Below are positions 43,241 to 55,039 of a stretch of 64,000 nt of DNA, in pieces. This DNA is from Gnetum montanum. Its lineage: Eukaryota > Streptophyta > Gnetopsida > Gnetales > Gnetaceae. Position 1 is the stretch's first letter. Every line of letters starts with the position of its first letter. Under the pieces are notes generated by a model. The model was not told where the DNA came from and searched no databases. It saw only the letters and a list, made by a program, of their open reading frames with translations. Location of the stretch: contig MNCI01002923.1 of assembly GCA_015680685.1 (NCBI GenBank), forward strand, positions 590,872-654,871, read 5' to 3'. Both the position numbers and the translations under genes were made by a program.

Positions 43241-45480
43241 CTTTTGATAGCTGGAATGCATCTCAGAATGATCTTATTTTCTCTTCTTTACTCTTGGGAT
43301 CACTATTTGTCGATGTATTGTTACCTAGAGTTACTAGCATTGGTACATTTCAAGAGCAAGGAAAAGTAGGAAACATCTCCTTGGCATTGATGAGCCAGGT
43401 GGCAAATTGGTTGCATTCCATATCAAATGCCTTAACTATGTTTTTCAACTTCTAGTGATCTATGATTCTCTTGTCCAAGTTCTCTATGACTGATCATTGA
43501 TCTTTGAATTTAACCTAGAGAACCTTAACCTCTACATTCACAATTTTCAACTATTATTATATCTCTTTATGGAGCTTAAACTCACCTTTACTCATGAAGT
43601 ATAAGCTAGCCATTTGCTTCTTAAATTTTGATCAAGGTATTCTAGCTGTGAACATCACTAGATTTTTACATCAAAGATTAGTAAGGTCTATGTACTCTAT
43701 CATCTCCTTGATCTACAACTCCTTCATGTGAATTCACTCAACTGTAAGCATTTAATCCATCCAAGATGGGTTGCCATGTGTTACCTTGTTGTTGAAGCTA
43801 CTAAAGGGCATTGTTTTGTAATTCAAGTTTACTTTTCATTCATTTTTTAGGATGTCAACCTAGTCCTTGTAGTGATTTTTCACATTTTGTACTTCAAGAA
43901 TTTTTTTTTTTCATGTGATAATTTTAATGACTGATTTTTTTTCCTAATAGCATATTCCTTCTCGATTAAGAGATTTTGTTCTTGGTTGTTAATCTCCTCA
44001 CATCTTGATTTTCCTAGGCTAATTTCTTATGTTGGTGTTTAAGGTAGTCTTCTAATTGTTCTTTTTATTTTTCTATCTTAAGAAACATCCTATTTTCCTT
44101 AGTTAGCTCATTGGTTTCTTTCTAGAACTATATAAGATCATTGTTTATAGTATTTAACATGGAATTTGACAAAGATGAAACCTCGATGGTCTTTAATTTA
44201 TCATCTTCATCCTTCTTTAATTTATCTTGAAGCTCTTTAAAGGCTTCATCCCTTGTTAGCTTTAGTTAAAGAATCACAAGGTTAGAAAAGCAAGCTTTTT
44301 GTTATACAACCTCTGCTACCAAGTATTAGTTAAGATTGGTAGCTTCTTAGAGTTTTGCCTCAACAATGAAGAATTTGTTACTTATCTTTATGAGTATGGA
44401 CTAGATTGTTGAAATCTCTTCAGAAATGTCAAAAATATTTAGAATGGTTTTCTAGATCCTAATATTCTTTTTAGCACCTCCTCATAATGCTTTGCATTTT
44501 TTTTCCCTTGATCCAATTGCTATAGACAGTTGAATGTCTATCATGGTAGCAATATTAGACACATGTGGTGTAGGAATTTTCAATGCTTCTTTGATTCAAT
44601 CTACCACCATCTCTACTATTTTCTCTTATCCTTTATGTGACATAATAACCACTACTGCACATTTCCCTTATTTCAACATTACTAAAAAAGGTGCAACATT
44701 GCTTGAAATTTATGGTATTTGTTTTAAGACTAGAGATACTACAACTTCACTAGTAGAAGTATTGGCATGAATAATTTGATTTCTTTATGCTAAGAATAGA
44801 TTTGATAGATCATCCTATGGATAGCTCATGATTCTTATAACCTCATTTAAGTGGCTTATAGTATAACAATAATTTGAAGTTTCACTGCTAGGTGCTTGCT
44901 ACTACTTCCTTAGTTGTCTAAAACATTCTTTTGCACTTGTGGTATCCTTTTCTACCATTGTTAATACTTATTCATCTTCTTGAAATCATAAAGATGGATT
45001 CTCCTTTACCATTTCCTACTAAGATGCTATGGTAGCCTTGTAGAGAAGGTTATTGGAGTATCATGATATTCCTCTTCTTCAAAAAAGTTTACTAATGAGG
45101 CATAGGAAGGGGAGTGCCTTATTATCTTTATCATTTTTAAATCTATTTTCTATTTTTAGGAAAATTAGTTGAGGTAGGCTAAGCAGGAATTTTTTCCTAA
45201 GTGTAGTGCAGACCTTGATGGAAAAGGATGTATCCTTGGTTATTTGTATCATGAGATTGAGATGGAATATTGTGATCTTGAAGTAGATCCTTTCTACCTT
45301 GGTAAGTTCCTTGTACTTCTTATGATCTACTATGTAACATCTCTATGTCCATCCATTTTACTTTTAGAATTTAATTATGTAGATATCTTTATGAGCTTTA
45401 CCACCACATTGGGAGCTATAAGACCTTTGCAATGGCCTCTACTGAGTAAGAGATGATGATGCCTTTGATCTTCATTGTAG
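43241..45480 (-). pseudogene. Element F post-pol ORF (broken)
   Basis: At about 43260-43460 the minus strand reads LKNIVKAFDMECNQF, NAKEMFPTFPCS and PKSKEEKIRSF. This lines up block by block with the C-terminus of the B post-pol ORF (LENAIRTFNIEC; LKEMFPIMPYSW; SKEEKMKELL). The remaining 1.9 kb is charged, helix-prone sequence with many stops. The plus-strand open frame at 44534-44770 lies opposite this and is not called. Function unknown. Confidence 0.6.
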
Positions 45481-45495
45481 TATCCCCTTGGTAAT

Positions 45496-46150
45496 TGATG
45501 AGTGACAAGGTATCCCTACACTCAACCATATGAATATGAGTGTGTACACATGATCTAGTTGAACTCTGTGAATGGACTAGTTGTGGCACTTAGACAATTA
45601 TATGTTGATCATTGTTTGCTATATTCCCACTTGCACTAGTGGTAGCTTTGTTATGGATGGTTTAGTCTAGAGTGAGACATATGATGTTATCCTAATTCTA
45701 TGTTACTCCTGATAATAGAAAGGATAAATTGATTAAAATAATAATGGAAGAAAAACCTAAATTAGCCTATGGCAATGGTATCTATCCTTAACCATTTGTA
45801 CATGTCTTGGACTTCATGGGATTACTGCTGGGTGTGCCAAGTATTCACACTTAAATGCTCATGATTAAGGTGTACACATGCTGCTTAATGATAGCAAAAG
45901 TAAATAACAATAAATTGAGTTGTTAACTAAAGAGGGCATTAAATAATTATAACAAAAAAATTATTCTAAGTTAATGTTGCAATGATGAAAGTAATCTCAA
46001 TCTTTATTGTCGATCATGCACGTGTCCAGGTACATCACACTCAAACAAAGGTGTTGTACATTTACAAACATCACACTGTGGGCATGCACTAGGAATAACT
46101 AGCTTGAAAGAAAGAAATTGAAACTAAATTTCCAAAAGAAAAGAACTTCT
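45496..46150 (-). repeat. Element G 3' LTR fragment
   Basis: It starts TGATGAGTGACAAGG on the plus strand and follows the E LTR closely (CACACTGTGGGCATGCACT at 46072-46090). It is replaced by internal sequence at about 46150, losing roughly 250 bases of U3, including the TATA box. Confidence 0.75.
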
Positions 46151-46159
46151 AACTCCCTT

Positions 46160-46978
46160 CATAGAGTAACCATCATCCCAAAAAGAGAAGAATAGAGAAG
46201 TAGGAAGTGAGAAAGGGCCTTAGTTAGAGGGAACCTTTAGGCATGGGTAACATGTATTTTCAATGCCATAACTAGTGCTTATAACCCATGTTCCTTTATT
46301 ATGTCTAAGGTGTGTGCTTTGAATTCTCACCATTTTTTTTAAGTGGGAACCACACCATGCAAAGACTTATTTGATTCATTCAACTTCATGATATTAGTTA
46401 ATAGCAAAATGACAGGAAACCTATGAAAAATAGCCAAGTACCCAAGAGAATAGCCAACACAAATGCATTGAATTCCCTTGAAGTCACATCAATTTCAATC
46501 CATTTCAATCTTTCCTTGGTTTGAAGAATACCAAGTCACAAATTCATTAATAGGTTTGATTAGAAAAAGGGATAGTACATATCTAAAATAAAGGGAGACC
46601 ATAGAGTTGAATGGATGAATGGATGACATGGAATCATTGCCTATTTTATCAAAAGAAACCATATCTTAGCATCAACATTAAAAGTCAAAGGTAAAAACCA
46701 AACATTATCAATCAACACCATTATAGTATAACCCACCATCATAAGCACTTCTTAGGTGACAAGTGAGAATAAATCAAAAAAAATGTAATAGATAAAGAAA
46801 TAGTAAAAAGGTTAATGATGGTGTAAAAAAAAATAAAAAATAAAAAAAAAACAAGTAAATATGAAAAATGTGTAAAACAAAAAGGATAAAAGAAACTTAG
46901 GGCTTAGAATAATTAGCATTGGTGGCCATCTTCCCCACAACTGAGTTGGAAGGAGGATATCTGAAATAATGAGCAAAG
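46160..46978 (-). other. Element G post-pol spacer
   Basis: It contains AAAGGGCCTTAGTTAGAGGG (46207-46226), shared with H and B, the T-rich sense tract (46750-46890) and the internal PPT-like motif (46928-46943). No gene is present. Confidence 0.5.
46928..46943 (-). promoter_or_regulatory. Internal PPT-like motif of element G
   Basis: CAGTTGTGGGGAAGAT on the minus strand. With its upstream neighbours it reads TTCCAACTCAGTTGTGGGGA, close to the 3' PPT region of D (TTTCCAGTTAGTTGTGGGGC). Confidence 0.5.
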
Positions 46979-48110
46979 TTATCCATCAATAGAGGTAGTG
47001 TTAGTACTGGGTGTTTTGTATGTATGGAAAGGTTTGATTTGCTGGATGTTGATCAATAATTTCTTATCTAGGTTTGCAGGTTTATAGATCATCATGGCCC
47101 TTGAAGGAAAAGTTTCATGAATGATATAAGGTCCTTTCCACAATGTTTGAAATTTAGTTTGTTGTGGCACATGTGCGGGATTTCAATAAAGAACACTATC
47201 TCCTAGTTGGTATTTGAATTTTCTAATTTTGAGGTCATGACGTTGTTTGTTGAAGGCCTTGTGCAGTTTGTTGGATGACAGGGAAGCTAATCAATTTTCA
47301 TCTAGCAAGTTAAGGTTCATTAACTATTCTTTCTATGCTAGACTGAGGTCAAGGTTAAGGTCACATGCTGTAGATAGTGTCCAGAGCTTAGCTTGGATAG
47401 GAAGTATTAGAAGTTTACTATACACTAACTCATAGGGAGAATAGCCTATAGGGAGTTTCCATGTGGAGCGGTAGGCCTAAAGAGCATCGTTTAGTTTGGT
47501 GCTGTAGTCTCACCTATATTTGCTAATGGTTTGTGTCAAAATTTTTGTGATTTCCCTATTGGTGACTTTAACTTGACCATTCACTTGAGGATGATATGGT
47601 GTAGTTAGTTTATGCTTAACTCCTAAGCGTTGCATCAACTTTCGAAAATTCACACTTATAAAATGTGTACCATTATAAAAAATAAGTGCATGAGGCATGG
47701 AAAACCTATTTACAATTGGTTTTTGAACAAATTATGCAATGGAGATGATGTACAATTGGCAATGGTGGCTTCTTCTGTCTATTTTGTAAAATAGTTAATA
47801 GAAACAAAAATGTATGCTTTTCTATTGGACATCAGTGTAATAGGTGTCATAAAATCAATACCCCATATGTCAAAGGATTGTAAGGGCTAAATCCATCATT
47901 GTGGACCCTCTATCCTAGTAGTCATTCCCCCATCATGTTGGTAGCACTCATAAGATTGGAAAAAATGATGAGCATCCTAAAATAATGTAGGTTAATAATA
48001 TTCTATGAGCAATATTTTAATGGCTATTCATCTCCCAACATAATGACCCCCACAAGGGCCCTCATGAGCATCTTGGAGAACTTGTAATTGATTTGCATTA
48101 GGAACACACC
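46979..48110 (-). pseudogene. Element G integrase
   Basis: The C-terminal tail is open at 47170-46979: PQQTKFQTLWKGPYIIHETF, then PSRAMMIYKPANLDKKLLIN, a GPY/F-type end. The core at 47698-47510 reads FYNGTHFISVNFRKLMQRLG (second Asp site, Asp changed to Tyr or Asn) and TTPYHPQVNGQVKVTNREI (Glu changed to Lys). Upstream, the IDFM motif lies near 47860 (ccccatatgtc). Two altered catalytic positions make this copy inactive even apart from its stops. Confidence 0.8.
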
Positions 48111-48360
48111 ATCAGACAAAGCCATCGGAACACACCTTGTAAAGGTGTCCATTTATTTCCATGAAATGTTTGACTTGGTGAAGAAATTGTTATTTATTTT
48201 TAATGTCCAGCCCTTGTGGTGTTTCTTTTGTGAGAATATAAGTAAGAATGCTACTATATCAATTTGTATTTGTGGGTGATTGATTGTTTATTACACCTGC
48301 AAAGAGGAGTTCATCAGGAAAGTGATTAGAAATTGGATATTCGTCCTCTTTGTTGTTTCG

Positions 48361-48765
48361 TCACAATTGAGATAAATGATTAGCAACAACATTCTCAATG
48401 CCTCTACGATCTACTATCGTGAGATCGAACTCTTGCAAGATCACAAGCCATCGTATGATGCAAGGGCACACCGTTGGTTTATTCATAAGGAACCAAGTCA
48501 CACTATGATTTGTGTCTACAAATACCTTATAGCTTAATACATAGTGCCTAAATTTCTCTAGTGCAAACACCATGGTCATTAACTCTTTTTCTATTATGGT
48601 ATAGTTGAGTTGTGCACTAGTAATACTTCGACTTGCATAGTGAATGTAATAGGGATGTTTATGGTCATCTAACTATGTAACTACAACTCCTAAAGCAAAA
48701 TTGGATATGTCAATCATTATATGGAATGGTCTGGACTAATCAGGAGCTTGTAGAATGGGTGTTCC
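48361..48765 (-). pseudogene. Element G RNase H
   Basis: The open part at 48579-48361 reads MTMVFALEKFRHYVLSYKVF, DTNHSVTWFLMNK and ENVVANHLSQL. The upstream piece contains ALGVVVT and YYIHYASRSITSAQLNYT-like sequence at 48600-48720. It is collinear with B and H. Confidence 0.8.
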
Positions 48766-48774
48766 TATGAGCTT

Positions 48775-50000
48775 CTACTTCAAGGTTTGGAAAGCTAACT
48801 CACATTCCTTGGTCCATTCAAAGGATACATCCTTTTTTGTTAATTCTACCAATAGTTTTACAATCATTGAAAAGTTCTCAATGAAGCATCTATAATAACC
48901 AGTATGTCCAAAGAATGATCTGAAATCTTTTACAGTTTCAAGTTGACAAGTGATTTCTTGGATTACCTTAATTTTTTTAGGATCTACCTCTATCCTTGTT
49001 TGTGAAATTTTATGTCCTAATACAATGCCCTCTTGGACCATTAAGTTGCTTTTCCAGCCAGTGGAGCCTTAGGTTGGTTTCAACACATCATTTTAGTACT
49101 TGATCTAATCAATTCAATGCTTGTTCAAAGTTTGCTCCATAGGTGGAGAAATCATCAATAAAAACCTTCACACCATTCCCTATTTGCTATTGAAATATAC
49201 TGAGAACTAAATGTTGAAATGTTGTTGGAGCATTGCAGAAGCCAAACAACATCTACCTATATGCAAATTTCCCCCAAGGACTTGTGAATGTAGTTTTGGC
49301 TTAGTCTTCTAGTGTTATTTGGATTTGATTGTACCCACTATAACCATCAAGAAAACTATAGTAACAATGCACTGCAATGGTATTAAAGACTTGGTCAACG
49401 AATGGCAATAGAAAATGATCTTTAAATGTTACCATGTTCAGTAGCCTAAAGCCTATACACGCCCTCCATTTACCATCTTTTTTAAGCATAATGAGTAATG
49501 GACTAACCCATTCACTCTCAGCAATGTGGTAGATGAACCCAACCTTTAGAAGTTGTTCAATTTCTTCCTTAACTACTTTCTTAAGCTTTGGGTTCAGTCA
49601 TCTTTGGAGTTGTCATCCAGGCTTCATAGAGGGGTCACTATAAATTTTATGTTAGCATATCCTAGGATCTATTCTGGTTAATTCAAGATATGACCAAGCA
49701 AAGGATTTTGACCATTTTTTTATCATCTTAGTAGTCTTTATTTTTTTCAGGAGTGATCTTAGCATTAATGATTACTAGTTTTTCATTCTTGAGAAATGCA
49801 TACTCTATATCGGTGGGCAACGATTTTAATTCAAGGGGCTCTTTCTTAAACTCATCAGGGATTTTCAACTTCCCCTAGTTGATGTTTTCGATGTTAGTAC
49901 TTGGAAGTTGGCAATGGAATTGCTCTAATGCATCTATGCTATCGATATAGGCATAAGTCAAGCTCTCAGTTGGTTCCATGCATAAAGTTAAAGTGCCCTC
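48775..50000 (-). pseudogene. Element G reverse transcriptase
   Basis: Open segments read MLKKDGKWRACIGFRLLNMV, TFKDHFLLPFVDQVFNTIA and YYSFLDGYSGYNQIQITLED (49489-49301). They then read VQEGIVLGHKISQTRIEVDP, FRSFFGHTGYYRCFIENFS and ELAFQTLK (49041-48775). The segment between them holds the FxDD region in a broken frame. The upstream linker, with SLTYAYIDSIDALEQF and GKLKIPDEFKKEPLEL, is at 49970-49840. Confidence 0.85.
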
Positions 50001-50237
50001 TAGGTTAGTTGTCAGCCACTGTGTGCCTTCCTGCCTTGTGGCTACTACATATAGGCATCTTTGTATGTCAATTACTTGTGCACACTGGTTGCATGCAAGA
50101 AATGTTTAGCATTGTACAAACTAGGACTTTTGCATGCAGTTGCACCCTCTATCACTATATGCAATGCATGGAACTTTCTTCTTCTCGATCCTCTTAAATG
50201 AAATTTCTTTTGATATCTCTAGGGAAAGATCACATAT

Positions 50238-50560
50238 TCATAGGCGCACATGAATTGCACTTAGCCATGCTCTTCCCATTATTATTGGGAAGTCTCCCTT
50301 GCAGTGATTAACTTGGATCACTAGGAAGTTGGCTGGATACAACCACCCATAAATAGTGGTGACAATGTCCTCCACTAGTCCTAGTGGAACAGTGATGGAT
50401 TGGTTAGCCAACTCTAAATGAATGTTACTCTTCTTGAGTAGAGGTAGGTTCCAGGCTTTATACATTTCCTAGGAGATCAAATTAACACTAGAACTTGAAT
50501 CCAAAAGAGCTTTACAAGGCTTATTTCTAGTGATTTGCAAATAAATAAGGGGAATCCCAG
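50238..50560 (-). pseudogene. Element G aspartic protease
   Basis: It reads KALLDSSSSVNLIS, a stop in place of a Trp or Gln codon, and then EMYKAWNLPLLKKSNI. HLELANQSITVPLGLVEDIV, GWLYPANFLVIQVNHCKGDF and PIIMGRAWLSAIHVRL follow (50465-50238). The active-site triplet is D-S-S, as in element D, instead of D-S/T-G. Confidence 0.75.
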
Positions 50561-50649
50561 GATCAAAGAGTTTCCTAGGAATATGGGTAGCTTTAATCTA
50601 ATCAATGATGGCATGGGTTAACATGACAGCATGTGTTGGGTGTGATTTT

Positions 50650-53081
50650 TGGTTTGAAGGAAGCTTCAAAGATTCAAAAGATGATGAGGTATTTGGATAA
50701 TTAGCTGCTTGTGGTTGTAAGGACTTGGTTGGACTATTGGTTCAAAAGAAAGGTCTCTTCTTTGATTGGTTGTTTGAACTAATAGTAGGTTGAGGGTTGA
50801 CAAACCTTGTAGTGTTACATTGCTATGGTTGGGTAGGAAGCTCACCCTGCATAGTTGGATTAGGTGGTAATGGAGCTGAGGGTGGAAGAGATGTAGATAG
50901 ATGAGAAGGATAGGATGTATGTGAGGCATCACTCCTAGAAGAAGAAGCTCTATAGTACTTAGGGGTTTGATAGTAAGGCTGAAGAGTGATGTGACTAGTA
51001 GAGTCATGTGGAGAGATCGACTTCTGAATGTAATACCTGTATGGGTTAGGTTGATGGTAAGGGTACTATTGATGTGGTAGTGGCATTCCTCATGATTATG
51101 GGTGTTGCCACTATTGATACTATTCATTTGGTTGTGGTGGAGCTACACTTAGATAATATGTCAAGCGTTGGTAGAACTGCCTTGGGTTACCTTGAGGATA
51201 AGGTAACCTTCTGGGTGTTTGTCATCTGTTTAATCGTGGGTTTAGTGCATACATCCTAGACTCTTGCAGATGTGACACTACTGGGCAACATCCTTTAGGA
51301 TGGTCATATTGGCATATCTCACATTTTCCATCATTGTCTATGTCTGAATCCACAACCTCTTCAATGACGGCAACCTTGCCCTTACCCTTGTTATGTGCAT
51401 ACTTAGCTTCTTTCTTTTTCCTTCTCTCTTAGTCACTAATTTTTTCTCTAGACTCCTCTACTATTTTTAAGACAATTTGAAATTTTTTGTTTAGGGAGTT
51501 CCAGATTTGATCCACCTTTGTCGATACTACTGATGCAAATTTTTAAATGGACAAAGTCTTTCTATTCATCATCTCTTCAAGTGATGACTCTTCTTCATCT
51601 TCACAAAATCTAATTTCCTTCTTTTGAAGGGAAAGATCTCTGTTGTACTCCTCCACACTTTCTCTTTTCCTTAACTCACATTTCTCCTTGGTAACTTACT
51701 CCATAAATCTTTGTAATTGATGAGCTCTGAGCTTAGATAGCCTTCCTTGAGCATAATTAGGGAAACAATGTAATAATGAATAATATTGGTCCATGATAGC
51801 ATCCAAGGGTTCGTGTTCTCCTTGTTTTCATCCTTAAATTTTCTTATGTAGGTTGGACACTCAGGAGTATGTTTGATACTTATCATTGAATAGCTCTAAC
51901 ATGATACTCCATCAATGAATGGATTCCAGTTCTAAGGACCAATCCTAGCTTTCTGCTTCCTTGATCAGTGTTTGTGGAAACAACTTTAGCTTTTGCCACT
52001 TGTTTTCTATATTTTGCAAGGCACATGCATCATGGAATGCTTGTAAATGGTTTTGAGGATCAGCATTGAATCCCCCTTCAAATCATGGGATGTGATTCAT
52101 GTCTAGTCTTTTGATCCTACTATCTTTATGGTGCCTTGTTGGGATCCTAATAGCCTCTCTTATATTTAACATACTTTAGGTGGTGAGTAGGGGTTCATTG
52201 TGATTATGCTACCTATGGCATCTATGATGCCTATGCTGTTCCCTACTCTCCCTTCTTTCGTGATGTATTGCTATGGAATGCCCTCACCCCCTTTCTCTAC
52301 TATTTTGTTGGTGATTTCTATTTTTCCTACCATTTTCCTCATGGTGTTTCCCTCTATGACTACATTTAGATCTTGAAGGAGAGGCGGAAGAAGATGATGA
52401 AGGTGAAGAGGAAGGAGGATTGGTACCATGATGGTGCCTGTCACCTTCTCTTCGGTGGTCGTGATCTTGGTTGTAGTTATGATTGGAATGTTTGTCATTG
52501 TCATATGTTCACATTCCTTTTTCAGATCCTTTGTGTCTATTAGTACTAGAACCTGGGTTATGAATAGTTGAGTGAAGATTCTAATACCCATCTCCTTGAC
52601 TAAAGTTAGAGAGAGGAACATTATTTTGTGGAAAACCTCCCAATAGAGGTTCATCACTCTCAGTTTTACTTAGGACATACGGGACATCCTAAGACCACTT
52701 CCCCTTCACAGATTCATAATGTCTCTCCTATTGTAGATCCCTCTAGCATTGTGCCTCCATGGGTCGATACTCTCTTGAGTCTTGTTCATGCACAATTTAC
52801 TCTGACTATAAGTGCTGCATACCAATTTGTGTAAGAGCACAAAGAAGCATGCTCAGGATTGAGTGGTCAGAAGGTAGCTCTATGTTACCTTCTAAATCAT
52901 GCCATCATAACTATTCATCCTAGTGAAGGATAAAGGTAAAGTTTGGTACATACTCATTAGGATGAGTGTATACCATGTGAACCTATTGGGGCATTAGCGG
53001 ATCATCATGTGCACCTCACCTCTGATTGTTTGTGGTATTGGACCTAGTTGGTGAAGTACTCTCATAAGAAGAAGGAGCCAT
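50650..53081 (-). pseudogene. Element G gag (broken)
   Basis: The start ATG is at 53081 (MAPSSYESTSPTRSNTTNNQ). HPNEYVPNFTFIL lies near 52970, as in B. The core in broken frames lies at 52150-51700. The zinc knuckle is at 51285-51323. A Pro/Ser/Tyr-rich tail (TPKYYRASSSR; SHLSTSLPPSAPLPPNP) lies at 50970-50850, and the end joins the protease frame. The open frame at 52657-52271 is an out-of-frame reading of the basic region. Confidence 0.75.
51285..51323 (-). other. Zinc knuckle of element G gag
   Basis: CEICQYDHPKGCC reads as C-x2-C-x3-H-x4-C, followed by PVVSHLQESR. All four ligands are present. Confidence 0.8.
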
Positions 53082-53191
53082 GATTGATTACTTAGTGTGT
53101 GGTACTCTCAAAAAAATTTTTACTTGTAAACAAATAAGATTCTCTCGACCAATTTATAGATATATATTATAAATATATAACTAAGCTAGTG

Positions 53192-53216
53192 ATCGCTAGT
53201 TGTCTGCTGTAGCGAT
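53192..53216. repeat. Short inverted repeat at element G end
   Basis: ATCGCTA and TAGCGAT form a 7-bp perfect stem around an 11-base loop, at the place where the PBS and 5' LTR of G would be expected. Confidence 0.6.
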
Positions 53217-53394
53217 GATTTAAACATAACAGATAAAAATATTATAAGACCATGGAATGCTTTATTGAATGATTATAAACATGTTATGATACAACAGAAA
53301 TGATCAATGTACAAACTTGTGTAATTGAAAATGTATAATTACAAATGTTCTGACATTCAAAATGGTAAAAATTAGTTTCCAGAAAAGAATGAGA
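53217..53394. other. AT-rich spacer, no feature seen
   Basis: It lies between the end of G and the helicase fragment. It could be 3' flank of the helicase gene, since it lies downstream of its stop codon. Confidence 0.4.
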
Positions 53395-53672
53395 TCATTC
53401 TTCATTAGATTTAATGCATTGCTCTTTATGCAGTTTACTTTGAAGGTGTGAAGCCTTAAATATCTTGATATATCTTTCTTTGAAGATTGGAGGGAATATC
53501 TTCAAACTGTCAATACTTCTCACTCGAGATACTATCACAAATGTAATACCTATTGTTTCCTTGCTACCAACATCTATACATGCTTTCTCCAATGTCATTC
53601 CCTATGACTTATGTATCGTTAAAGCCCATGCTAATCTAAGTGGTAGTTGGCGAGTCCTATTCCCATAGCACC
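53395..53672 (-). pseudogene. PIF1-family DNA helicase, C-terminal fragment
   Basis: The minus strand reads RTRQLPLRLAWALTIHKS, then a TAG where the family has Gln, then GMTLEKACIDVGSK, GITFVIVSRVRSIDSLKIF and FKERYIKIFKASHLQSKL, and ends at the stop at 53395. LRLAWALTIHKSQG is the PIF1/RecD-type motif near the C-terminus, and FVxxSRVRSxxxL is motif VI. Helitron helicases usually read CFAMTINKSQGQT, so this is closer to non-Helitron PIF1 proteins. The Walker A and B parts were not found upstream (53673-54100). About 93 residues remain. PIF1 helicases unwind DNA 5'-to-3'. Confidence 0.7.
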
Positions 53673-54850
53673 TTCAGTAGTCCTCAAGGTCTTTAGATTT
53701 GATACATTAATATTTTATATTTCATACATTAATCTTCAAAAGATAACATTTTATAGGTGTCCCTTGAACCCTCCACCAATCTTGTCTAGTTAGTTATTTT
53801 TCTTTAGAAAGCCTTACCAAAAAAGTATGGTCCAAAAAATGAGGCTTCTTTTAGAATCCTAATGCATTACATATTTTCACTTCAATCTTTTAACAAAAAC
53901 TTGGTATCTATTTACTATATTAGATATGATTATATAAATTAAAGTGGTAAAGTGGTCAAGAGTACAAAGTAAATTTGACATCTCTTTAGGACAAATACGT
54001 GATCTAGAAAAGGTAAAATTCAACTTCCATCATCTATAGCCTTCATTGGATGAGTTGGTAGAGGGTTCATAGGACACCCACAAAATTCACCATCTTGTCT
54101 AAATTTGCTATATCTATGTTAGAAGTTCAAATTTAGATATCAATTTTGGGTAATTTTCTTGATGAGGTGTTCAATAGCCATGATGATCATGTCAAAGCCT
54201 TCTAAAAGAAATTTGAGTGTCTTCCAAATTCTTTGTGCTTTGAAGGTAATTAAACATTTCATTTTGAAATTAATTCTAAAAACCTTTGGCATCACTAAAT
54301 AGCACATGGGTGAGATTTTTTGAATTAATTCAATGGTAGTTTTAAAATGCTTCTAGCAAATGCTTAAATACTACATCTAGAGGCTTCATTCAATGAAAAC
54401 AGTATGTTTGAGGTAGCTTCCTAATATTACATTAACCCACGGGTGTTATTCCTCAATTGCTACTCCAATTTTCTATCCATATGTCTACACTTGATGCTTT
54501 GTAAGAAAGGTTATCAATCAGGACAGTAAATCACTTCAGTGATTTTATATAAACTTTGGAACTTCAATTAGCATTTTGCATTATAATTCATAAATTTTGG
54601 CATTTATAGAATCACGACATAAGATTCAGTATAGGGTATTTGGTATTTACAATGAACTCGGAGGAAGCCAGTAAAGAAAGGTGAATAAAAGTAGGACATC
54701 CATGTGGTATAGATTATAGAAATGAAATGTAAGGAATACGTGGGTAGGATCAGAGAATGAGAAATAGCTGGGGGTGTTTCCTTTGGGTGATGGAGGAGTA
54801 GTTGGGGTTCTTCTTCACTGCTGCAAATTCCTTGATCCATTCACCATCTT
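53673..54850. other. No recognisable gene
   Basis: It is AT-rich. On the minus strand just upstream (about 54760-54870) KDGEWIKEFAAVKKNPNYSS follows a TTTATAG acceptor-like sequence and looks exon-like, but I cannot name it. Confidence 0.35.
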
Positions 54851-55039
54851 TGCAATCAGCACCTATAAATTTCCAGAATTCAAACCAACTATATATTAAA
54901 CATTCAAAATGAAATCAAAACTAAAATATGTGAAACCTGTTGGTGATATATCAAAAGCATACCAAAACAAGTCATGGATGTGGTGATGATTGCAATCAGA
55001 ATGGTTACACAAAGCAATATTTTAAATAAAAACGATGCA

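Larger units (their letters stand above)
42835..45495 (-). mobile_element. Element F: LTR piece plus post-pol ORF of a D-type element
   Basis: A D-type LTR fragment (42835 to about 43240) is joined directly to the C-terminus of a post-pol ORF that runs to about 45480 on the minus strand. The LTR lacks its U3 end and there is no PPT at the junction. On the right, element G begins at 45496. The gag-pol part of F is not in the window. Confidence 0.6.
45496..53190 (-). mobile_element. Element G: gag-pol element with truncated ends
   Basis: On the minus strand the order is gag (from 53081), protease, RT, RNase H, integrase, spacer, then an E-type LTR fragment (45496 to about 46150). The LTR lacks its U3 end, the PPT and the whole post-pol ORF are missing, and no 5' LTR or clean PBS is found beyond 53090. 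It differs in LTR type from the neighbouring F, so it is a separate insertion, probably into F. Pol is moderately decayed. Confidence 0.75.

Noticed and set aside
50666-51127. 153-codon minus-strand frame as a separate gene
   Set aside because: It is a frame-shifted reading of the Pro-rich gag tail of element G.
52271-52657. Thr/Ile-rich 128-codon frame as a novel protein
   Set aside because: Position and basic composition show it is the gag N-terminal region of G in another frame.
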